A stretch of DNA of 64,000 nucleotides, from positions 2,728,001-2,792,000 of the forward strand of contig OY764903.1 in assembly GCA_963668605.1 (NCBI GenBank), in the 5' to 3' direction. Source of the DNA: G963668605 sp963668605. GTDB taxonomy: Bacteria; Acidobacteriota; Terriglobia; Bryobacterales; Bryobacteraceae. A program made the position numbers and the translations under genes. Below, in pieces: positions 46,505 to 53,579 of the stretch (the first letter of the stretch is position 1; every line of letters begins with the position of its first letter). The notes beneath the pieces were generated by a model. That model worked only from the letters and a program-made list of their open reading frames with translations. It was not told the DNA's origin and did no database searches.

Positions 46505-47635
46505 ATGTGCTCCAGACTACTGCTTGTCACGATACTGGCTCTCACGGCCAGTGCCACATCTCTCAATCCCGTGGCAAACGTGCGCGATTTCGGCGCTGCC
46601 GGCGACGGAAAGACGGACGATACCAAAGCCATTCTTAAAGCCATCGACTCGTTACCACAAGGCGGAGGCATGGTGTACTTCCCGCCCGGTCATTATCTGA
46701 CCGGGACTGTGCCGGGCAAATCACTGGTGACGTTCCAGGGCAACTCCAGTTGGGGGTACAGGAACAACACCCGCGGCTCCACAGTGATCAGCCCAGTTTC
46801 CGGCGATCTCACGACGCTATTCGACCTGAAGGGAAGCATCGGCACCCGCCTGGTTGGGCTGACGCTCGATGGCATGAACAAGGGAAAGGAGATGCACGGT
46901 GTCTACTCCAAGCATACGGGCTCTGAGCAGAACATCGTCATCGACGATTGCAGGATTATGTCGTTCACGGGCTCCGGCATCCGCCTGGATAACGTGTGGG
47001 TATTCAATATCCGACACAGCATCATATTCGGCAATAAGCTGAGCGGCATTGACGGTAGTGGAAGCTACGACGGCTGGATTTTAGATAATCAAATCGCCAA
47101 TAACGGCCGCGGGGGGCTGTACGCCACAAGGTTTGCGACCGTCACGATTACGTCCAACCGCATTGAGTGGAACCGCGGCGGTGGTATCGTGCTGGGTCCA
47201 GACAGCGCCAACACGCTCCAGATTTCAAACTGCACCTTTGATCAAAACTTCGGACCCGGTATCAGCATCGTCGTTTCTGAATCCGGCCAGAGAAGCACTT
47301 CGGGCAACTCGATCACCGGCAATCTTTTCCGGCACAATGGCTATCAGCAGGAGCCCGGCTCCGGCCTCGACTGCCACTTGCGCCTCGAGAACATCAGCGG
47401 TACGGCGGTCACGGGCAACTCGTTAATCGGTTGGCCCTTTGGCAAAGACGCTGAGAGGAAGCGCCCTCAATCGCCCGCGCGGGCGATGATCCTGCGTGCG
47501 CTTACCGATAGCGTGGTGGCCAACAACTCACTGTTCGAGGGCGGGTCACGTGAGTTGATCGTCGATAAGGGCGGCCACACGAACTCGGTGATCCGGGACA
47601 ACCCCGGCAGTCTCGTGAAGCCGAAACCGGACTAG
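46505..47635 (+). CDS. Right-handed parallel beta-helix protein (pectate-lyase-3/polygalacturonase-like)
   Basis: This 376-residue exported protein has signal peptide MCSRLLLVTILALTASATS. It begins VRDFGAAGDGKTDDTKAILKAID, the hallmark of pectate-lyase-superfamily GH28/PL-like proteins. PHLP repeats with Asn ladders follow (NVWVFNIRHSIIFGNKLSGIDG, ILDNQIANNGRGGLYATR, ITSNRIEWNRGGGIVLGP). GAGGGGAG at 46483-46490 is better spaced for an ATG at 46497, but only the 46505 frame gives the leader and domain. It probably cleaves or binds a polysaccharide; catalytic residues cannot be named. Confidence 0.82.
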   Translation: MCSRLLLVTILALTASATSLNPVANVRDFGAAGDGKTDDTKAILKAIDSLPQGGGMVYFPPGHYLTGTVPGKSLVTFQGNSSWGYRNNTRGSTVISPVSGDLTTLFDLKGSIGTRLVGLTLDGMNKGKEMHGVYSKHTGSEQNIVIDDCRIMSFTGSGIRLDNVWVFNIRHSIIFGNKLSGIDGSGSYDGWILDNQIANNGRGGLYATRFATVTITSNRIEWNRGGGIVLGPDSANTLQISNCTFDQNFGPGISIVVSESGQRSTSGNSITGNLFRHNGYQQEPGSGLDCHLRLENISGTAVTGNSLIGWPFGKDAERKRPQSPARAMILRALTDSVVANNSLFEGGSRELIVDKGGHTNSVIRDNPGSLVKPKPD

Positions 47636-47763
47636 GCACTTAACGTTTCACAGGCAATCCGTAACGCCACCGCCAACGTCTAGCGGGCTTCCGGATGTTC
47701 AACCTTGGTCGGCATGAACCGCAATTCACCCTTGGGCGGTTTGTAGCGTCGCTACGCCTGGAT

Positions 47764-48834
47764 CTACCCGACTTCCTCGTTGGCGCGCTTCAGCAAGGCG
47801 CGCATTGAAGCGATGCAGTACGCCGTAGCAGCGCGCCGCGCCCCGCGATCGCCGACCAACTCCGGCAGATGGTCCGGAACCATCGGACCACTGTAACCGG
47901 CCTGACGCAGGGCCTTCACCACCTGGTACAAGTCGATGTAGCCGTCATCCGGAAAGGCCTCCTGAAAGACCGGTAGCGTCGAAGTTACATTGCGCAGATC
48001 CACGTCGAAGATCTTGCCCTTGGGAGCCCATTCGCGGATCATCTCGAAAACGTCGTTACCCATGGCTTTCCCGCCTTCAGCCCAGGTGCCCACGCACAGC
48101 CGTACACCCCAATTCCGGCTGCCGTGCGCCATCTTCTCCGCACGGCGGTAGCCTTCAGCATTGGCGAACAGGCGCGGCACACCGTGCATCTTCTCGATGG
48201 GCGGATCATCCGGGTGCATGGCGAGTTTCACACCCGCCTCCTCCGCCACCGGCAGCACAGACTTCATGAAGTACTCGAGAGCCGCCCAGATCTCGTCAAA
48301 CGTGTACTCGCGCCCGAATTTCAACACGTCCATCTTGGCGCGAAACTCGGCGAGATTGAACTCGCGGACGCGGTAGCCGCGACGCTCGACAGTGGCGGTC
48401 GTATAGGTGTTGCCAGGGTGCCAGTCCAGTACCAGGACCTCGACACCGAGTCTCCCCAGCTCGCGCACGACGGCCCGGCACTTATCCAAATCGCGCTCGC
48501 GTTGCGGACCCGGACGACCCAACTCGATGTCCGGCGTGCGGTGGGCGTAGTGTGCACACGAGATCATGCGAATCCCGTACTTCGCAAAACGGTCGCACGC
48601 CCAGCCGAGTTCCTCCAGCGGAGCACCGGCAGGAATTTCGGCGCGGACATGCGCCAGCCCGATCTGTTTGAGGAAGAGCAAGTCTTCATCCGAAGCCCGG
48701 ATGTTTACCCGGTGCGCGAGTTTGATGTTGCGGGGATCCTGCTCAGTAATGGCCTTGCGGGAAACCGCCAAGGCGCGGGAAGAACTTGCCGCCAAAGACA
48801 GTTCCATTAATGTACGCCGGTTGAATCCACTCAT
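47764..48834 (-). CDS. Mannonate-dehydratase (UxuA)-like TIM-barrel protein
   Basis: This 356-residue protein starts at the ATG ending at 48834, with GGAG at the right distance; a TTG three codons earlier is also possible. The N-terminus MSGFNRRTLMELSLAAS hints at Tat export, unusual for UxuA. Family blocks are LAMHPDDPP, RLCVGTWAEGG, KIFDVDLRNVTSTLPVFQEAFPDDG and GYSGPMVPDHLPELVGDRGARRA, including the metal-site His, Cys, Asp and His. UxuA dehydrates D-mannonate to 2-keto-3-deoxygluconate in glucuronate catabolism. It could equally be a related sugar isomerase. Confidence 0.82.
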   Translation of the reverse strand: MSGFNRRTLMELSLAASSSRALAVSRKAITEQDPRNIKLAHRVNIRASDEDLLFLKQIGLAHVRAEIPAGAPLEELGWACDRFAKYGIRMISCAHYAHRTPDIELGRPGPQRERDLDKCRAVVRELGRLGVEVLVLDWHPGNTYTTATVERRGYRVREFNLAEFRAKMDVLKFGREYTFDEIWAALEYFMKSVLPVAEEAGVKLAMHPDDPPIEKMHGVPRLFANAEGYRRAEKMAHGSRNWGVRLCVGTWAEGGKAMGNDVFEMIREWAPKGKIFDVDLRNVTSTLPVFQEAFPDDGYIDLYQVVKALRQAGYSGPMVPDHLPELVGDRGARRAATAYCIASMRALLKRANEEVG

Positions 48835-48845
48835 GATCTCCAACA

Positions 48846-48986
48846 GTCTACATCAACAATCGGGTCCTGGCCATCAACGAGGCCTTCGCGAGGATCGATA
48901 AACCCGGTTTTGATGTGCCCGTGTTCCCGACCGCCAAGGAACTCGAGGCCATGCTCAAGATCGACGTGAAGACCATCTACCGGTAG
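48846..48986 (+). pseudogene. Possible helix-turn-helix/excisionase fragment
   Basis: The frame VYINNRVLAINEAFARID... VPVFPTAKELEAMLKIDVKTIYR ends at a TAG. The second half looks like the HTH_17-type DNA-binding domain of excisionase-like proteins, without a start codon or the usual continuation. It lies directly before a tyrosine-recombinase remnant, so both may come from one integrated element. Confidence 0.4.
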
Positions 48987-48990
48987 GCGC

Positions 48991-49299
48991 ACACCGAAGG
49001 ACCCGACGCGGGCGGTTACGAGTCTCAAGACAGCATGGACTGCGACCCGCAAGGCGGCCGGTATCACGGGGCGCTGGCACGATAGCCGGCACACGTTCGT
49101 GACCGAGCTTGCGCAGAGCCCCGACGTTTCCGATGAAACGATCCGCCAACTGGCCGGCCATGTCTCGCCGCAGATGCTGCGCCACTACTCGCGAATCAGG
49201 ACCGAGGCGAAGCGCCGGGCAGTCGAAGCGCTGGTAAAGTCAACGGGCAACGAGAAGGAAGGATTTGGCTCCCCGAGGGGAACCCATTTCCGTAATGGA
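48991..49299 (+). pseudogene. Tyrosine recombinase (phage integrase) C-terminal remnant
   Basis: The frame reads TPKDPTRAVTSLKTAWTATR, then AAGITGRWHDSRHTFVTELA, then IRQLAGHVSPQMLRHYSRIR. The catalytic HxxR (HDSR), the GH dyad (AGHVS) and the Tyr nucleophile (RHYSRI) of the lambda-integrase family are recognisable. The N-terminal and core-binding parts are absent, and the frame then drifts into unrelated sequence up to 49500. No attachment site can be defined from one side. Confidence 0.75.
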
Positions 49300-49694
49300 T
49301 TTGGAGAATCGGGTTTCGAGCCAACGCTAGGCGGTACCAACGGCATCGCGTTGTTGCCAAGAGGCAACCTGTGGATTTTCATTATTCAAAGATCTCGATG
49401 GGCAGTCCGAGTATACATCTCTGACTCCCCAAGCCAGAGAAGCGTTATCTCGCGGCCCAGAGACACTGGCGAAGTGATTGGCTTGGAATGGCTCGCTTAA
49501 TCGCGCCGCGCCGCCATCTCCGTTTCAGACGGTCACGCCTTGTCGGCCCAGTTCCTGCCCAAAGCTGTGCCAGCAGGATCAGCGGGCACGCGGGCCGTTC
49601 CGCGTGCCCGAGTATGCACTGAAGTTCGCTTGCCGACCCAAACAACGAGAGCGTGTGCGATTGTCGAAGTGGACGCCTCTCGTTGCGGCCGACC
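49300..49694. other. 395-bp stretch with no supported feature
   Basis: I find no gene, repeat or promoter here. It lies between the recombinase remnant and the katG fragment. Confidence 0.4.
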
Positions 49695-50048
49695 TCAGGC
49701 AAGTTCGTAGCGATCGAAGTCCATCACCTTGCTCCGCGTAGCCACGAAGTCCTTCACGAACTTCTCCTTCGAGTCGTCACATCCACAGACTTCCGCGAGT
49801 GCCCGGAACTGCGAGTTCGAACCGAAGACAAGGTCAACACGTGTACCGGTCCACTTGATTGCGCCGGTCGCGCGGTCGCGCCCTTCAAACACGTCATTAG
49901 CCTCAGAAACCGCCTTCCACTCGGTGCCCATGTCGAGCAGGTTCACGAAGAAGTCGTTGGTGAGCGCCTCCGGCCGCTTCGTGAAGACTCCATGCTGCGA
50001 CTGACCGACATTGGCGTTCAGGACGCGCAGACCGCCAATGAGAACCGT
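49695..50048 (-). pseudogene. katG: Catalase-peroxidase KatG, C-terminal fragment
   Basis: The minus strand encodes TVLIGGLRVLNANVGQSQHG then TNDFFVNLLDMGTEWKAVSE and ends VKDFVATRSKVMDFDRYELA. This is the last ~118 residues of KatG's C-terminal domain, normally part of a ~740-residue protein. The fragment starts exactly where an IS-like terminal repeat (CCGTATGGTCAA, 50049 onward) ends. The catalytic N-terminal heme domain is absent, so no enzyme can be made. Confidence 0.85.
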
Positions 50049-50213
50049 CCGTATGGTCAAGAAATCCGTAGCGCTTCAGATTGAGGCGATTGCGGGCGAG
50101 TGCACCCGAGCCCATCACCCTCGGCATCCGCACAGCTCTTAACCGTTAAGACTTGTGCATGCAGTCAGGGAGACTCGGCGCCTAGAACGCGCTCGGATAT
50201 TTTGACCATACGG
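50049..50213. mobile_element. 165-bp MITE-like element with terminal inverted repeats
   Basis: CCGTATGGTCAAGAAATCCG at 50049 is mirrored on the other strand by CCGTATGGTCAAAATATCCG starting at 50213 (two mismatches in 20). The interior holds no frame. It abuts the katG fragment on one side and an integrase start on the other. Confidence 0.55.
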
Positions 50214-50362
50214 GCAAGGTATTGGTTCTGCAGGAGCAATCGCTGGTTGACGAGGCCCGTTACATACGTCAGCAGCCGCACCCATTTGATGTCGCGCATG
50301 GTGAACGAACATAATACGCGGTTTCGCGCGGAATCGGTGCGACGGATAATCTGACCATACGG
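50214..50362 (-). mobile_element. IS remnant: third terminal repeat plus integrase N-terminus
   Basis: Minus-strand reading from 50362 begins with the same terminus (CCGTATGGTCAGATTATCC) and then an ATG ending at 50299, giving MRDIKWVRLLTYVTGLVNQR and LLLQNQYL before the 165-bp element interrupts it. It is about 85% alike to 42189-42309. The remaining element is lost. Confidence 0.6.
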
Positions 50363-50479
50363 CCATGTGTTTTCAGCAAGATCGAGTTTTTGGACCCTAC
50401 GGGCTCCAAGGCATTGCACAGGGAACTGGAGCGCGGGCGTGCAACTCTCGATAAGTTATGATCTGTTTGACGCACTACA

Positions 50480-53400
50480 CTAGTTTCGCCTCCCGGCAGA
50501 GGACTCGAATTCAACCTCGTACTTCCGCAACTTAAGTTCGAGTGCCGGGCCAGCCGGCTCCACTCGCCCCGAGACGGAGGCAGCCCAACGCAGGATATTG
50601 TAGAGCAGTTTGTCCGCCACCGGGTCCTTTCCCAAGTGCTCCGCCACGTGCAGGGTGGACAACAGCATGCGTCCTTTACCGTATGGGACCGACACCAGAT
50701 CCGATCCCCACCATGCTTCTCCGGGCCCCGTGTAGTTCCGGTTTAAACCGAAGGGGCGCCAATCATAGGTGAGCGATCCGACGATCGGCGGATCAGTGAT
50801 CCCCAGGATCGTCTCTGTTGCGCAGGTATTCATGTAAGTCTGCCCCATGAAATCCTTCATCGGCAACCCTTCGAAAATCGGATGCGGACGCACAGCGTGA
50901 TTCACGGGAATCCAATTCCCGCGCGCCGGCCGCAGGCTCGTCTGGAATGGGAACAGGCCGGTGCGCAAGAGGGGGTTATCAGGAGTCTTGGCCGGGGGAG
51001 TCGTTGCCGGGAGAGGCTTGGCTACGGGAACGCCGGGCGCTTTGAGGAATACTGCAACGCCCCCACGCTCCACGTAGTCCATCAAAACCACGAACCGTCG
51101 GAACGTGGCAGCGTCTTGGGGCGTCGCACCGGCCACGATGACCGGCGAATTCTCCTTCCCCGTGAACTCGCGAAATTGGATGCCGCGCCCTTCTAGAAAT
51201 GGCGTGATTTCCTTCCTTGGATCCAGCACTGTGAACGGCACTGTGGGCGGTTCCAGATCCTTCCTGGTCAGATAGAAGAACTCGTGGTCGTTCGAGAAGC
51301 CACTGCCGGCGCCATCGCCGAATCGGACACGCACGTGGTAGGTACCCGACTTTCCGAACGCCGGAGCGGGCATCTCCAGCAGCGTGCTGATGCCGCCTGC
51401 GATGGAAATCTCCTTTTGCCCGCGGTGAACAACCTGGTCATCCGGACCCGCGATTTCCCATTCGAGCCGGCCGCTACGAGTGTCCTTCTCATTTACGGCC
51501 CGGATCCGGAGTTGCGCGCTTTGCCCCTCGCTGAAGTTGCGCGGATTTACTTGCACGGCAAGGTAGAGTGGCGCCTGCACGCGCTTGACGGTCTCATAAA
51601 CGAGCTTGGGATTTCGAAAGAGGTCGAGTACCCCGGCGCCGATCACCCAGTCGCCATCCGTGTAGGCATGAATGCTATATCCCGCCAGCCGCGGATTCAA
51701 CCGGAGAGCCTCCAGTTGTAGCCGGTTGCCTTCCGCCTGCACCCTCTGCGACGCACGGCACAACGCTGCGGTATCGGCGAAGAGCTGGTCCCACTGCATC
51801 GCACTCGCCGCTTTTTCAATGGATTCGAGCAGCGATCGATGATACCGGTAGTCCGGAGTGAGCGGGTTGCCCGCGCGTTTGTACTGCTCCACGTTGGCGG
51901 GCAGATCCGGCAGGCCGCCGTAGCCGACTTCCGACAGGAAGATCAGCCCTTCCGGGGCACGCAGGGTTCGCCCCAGCGTTCTCGTGTCAAAACCGGGGCT
52001 GCCCAGCCGCTGATAAGCATCGTACGTGGACGGCCCCACGGGGGCGGACCGAAAGGAATGCAACTCATTGATTACCTCCGCCTCGTAACCGTATGGCGGA
52101 TAGGCGGCGGCGGCGCCGCCACCTCCTTCGTCGACCACAATCCGTGTCGGATCGAGATCCCGGGCGAGGAGTGACATGCCTTGCTTCAAGCGCGCAATTC
52201 CAGGCCGCACAACTTCGTCGAACAGTTGCCAGTAGACCACCGAGGGGTGATTGCGGTCCCGTTCGATCAGTTCACTCACCTCGATCGCGATCCGGCGTTC
52301 TGTCTCGGGCCCCAATTGCGGCCAGTACCCCAGGCACTCCACAGCCGGCGCGCCCATAATCATGATGCCCATTTCGTCGGCCAAGTCCAGAAGCATGGGC
52401 GCAGGCGGCTTGCGCCACGGGCGCAACATGTTGAAGCCTGCTTCCTTGGCCAACCGGATCTCCCGGCGTGCCATATCGACATTGGGAGGAAGCGCCAGCG
52501 TGTCCGGATACAACCCCTCCCAGAATCCTGCCTTGAGGTAAATCTTCTTGCCGTTTAGATAATAGTTGGTGCCTCGGATGGTAAACTCGCGCATGCCGAA
52601 GCGCTGGTCGACTGCGTCGGTGACGTGTCCGGAAACCACCAGTCGCGCTTCGAACGTATAGAGATGGGGGTCTTCCGGAACCCAAAGGCGCGCGTTCGGA
52701 ATGTAGAATTTGAGGTTGACGACGTTGTTTCCGGGCCGCAGCGTCAGGTCCTCTGGCAGGGAATCGGCGGTTCCGCGGAGCCCAAGCCGCAACACCGCCT
52801 TTACCGCGCGAGCGCCCGCATTCACGATGGTCGCGTGCACCACTGCGGTGCTGGAGTGAATATCCGGCTCCACAAATACGTCGGAGACGAAATTCTGACT
52901 CGTCGCGATAAGTTCAACTGATTGCCATATTCCGCCGGCGATGGCCCCTCTCCAGTGCGGCATCTCGTTGGGAGCGAGACCGTCGATCACGGTGTCCCGG
53001 GTAATGATCGGGCCGATGACCCGCACAGCGATGAAGTTCTCCGCTCCCGGCTTCAGGAGGTCGCCGATCTTGAGGAGAAAGGGCGTGTAGCCGCCTTCGT
53101 GGAATCCGGCGGGTTGGTCGTTAACCCACACCTCGGTCCGGTAGTTGACCGCACCAAACCGCACTCGCACCACCTGGTCGGCCCACGACTGGGGCACCCG
53201 GAAGCGCCGGCCATACCAGCCCACGCCTTCGTAATCCTGCTCGATGGTCTCCCAGCAATTCGGAACTTGAATCGTTCTCTTGCCGGCGAGGGCTTCGAAC
53301 GTCTGTTGCCGGTACCAGCCGGCGGTGCGGCCTTCGTTCTTATGGTCGAAGACAATCTGCCAGGTACCGTCGAGACTGGCGGTCTCCCGCGCTGCAGCGC

Positions 53401-53488
53401 TCATCGCCGTAATGGTGAGCAGGGCAGCCAGGGCCACAGCGCGCGAGCTGCAAAATGCGGTCCGATCGAGAAATGTGTGTAGGGTCAT
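50480..53488 (-). CDS. GH2-family exo-beta-glycosidase, paralogue 1
   Basis: This 1002-residue exported GH2 protein starts at the ATG ending at 53488, giving signal peptide TAFCSSRAVALAALLTITAMSAAA. The jelly-roll begins ETASLDGTWQIVFDHKNEGRTAGWYRQQTF. The barrel has KAGFWEGLYPDTLALPPN and RPWRKPPAPMLLDLADEMG. Acid/base Glu425 is in YWQLFDE, where Asp424 replaces the usual Asn, and nucleophile Glu520 is in LSEVGYGG. The C-terminal ~250 residues add beta-domains and a glutamine-amidotransferase-like fold (FTVLDPRKEITPFLEGRGI...YVERGGVAVFLKAPG). It follows its paralogue by 91 bp, probably sharing its operator-controlled promoter. Confidence 0.9.
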   Translation of the reverse strand: MTLHTFLDRTAFCSSRAVALAALLTITAMSAAARETASLDGTWQIVFDHKNEGRTAGWYRQQTFEALAGKRTIQVPNCWETIEQDYEGVGWYGRRFRVPQSWADQVVRVRFGAVNYRTEVWVNDQPAGFHEGGYTPFLLKIGDLLKPGAENFIAVRVIGPIITRDTVIDGLAPNEMPHWRGAIAGGIWQSVELIATSQNFVSDVFVEPDIHSSTAVVHATIVNAGARAVKAVLRLGLRGTADSLPEDLTLRPGNNVVNLKFYIPNARLWVPEDPHLYTFEARLVVSGHVTDAVDQRFGMREFTIRGTNYYLNGKKIYLKAGFWEGLYPDTLALPPNVDMARREIRLAKEAGFNMLRPWRKPPAPMLLDLADEMGIMIMGAPAVECLGYWPQLGPETERRIAIEVSELIERDRNHPSVVYWQLFDEVVRPGIARLKQGMSLLARDLDPTRIVVDEGGGGAAAAYPPYGYEAEVINELHSFRSAPVGPSTYDAYQRLGSPGFDTRTLGRTLRAPEGLIFLSEVGYGGLPDLPANVEQYKRAGNPLTPDYRYHRSLLESIEKAASAMQWDQLFADTAALCRASQRVQAEGNRLQLEALRLNPRLAGYSIHAYTDGDWVIGAGVLDLFRNPKLVYETVKRVQAPLYLAVQVNPRNFSEGQSAQLRIRAVNEKDTRSGRLEWEIAGPDDQVVHRGQKEISIAGGISTLLEMPAPAFGKSGTYHVRVRFGDGAGSGFSNDHEFFYLTRKDLEPPTVPFTVLDPRKEITPFLEGRGIQFREFTGKENSPVIVAGATPQDAATFRRFVVLMDYVERGGVAVFLKAPGVPVAKPLPATTPPAKTPDNPLLRTGLFPFQTSLRPARGNWIPVNHAVRPHPIFEGLPMKDFMGQTYMNTCATETILGITDPPIVGSLTYDWRPFGLNRNYTGPGEAWWGSDLVSVPYGKGRMLLSTLHVAEHLGKDPVADKLLYNILRWAASVSGRVEPAGPALELKLRKYEVEFESSAGRRN

Positions 53489-53579
53489 AATCAGCAATTC
53501 AATTTGAGCCCAAACTGCGGGCTTCGCAATGTCTGCTTGGAAATAGCCGTTGGCAACTGATTTCTATTCTTGCCTTACC

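Noticed and set aside
46497..46700. Better-spaced ATG at 46497 after GAGGGGAG
   Set aside because: Its frame yields a short, featureless peptide, whereas the 46505 frame gives a signal peptide and a beta-helix domain.
49300..49500. Continuation of the tyrosine recombinase frame to 49500 as coding sequence
   Set aside because: After about 49300 the residues no longer resemble any recombinase and composition changes; it is an accidental read-through of the remnant.
53489..53579. Possible sixth TTGG-N5-CCAA operator between the two GH2 genes
   Set aside because: TTGG occurs twice (in TTGGAAATAG and TTGGCAAC) but no CCAA lies at the required spacing, so the downstream GH2 gene is taken to share its paralogue's promoter.
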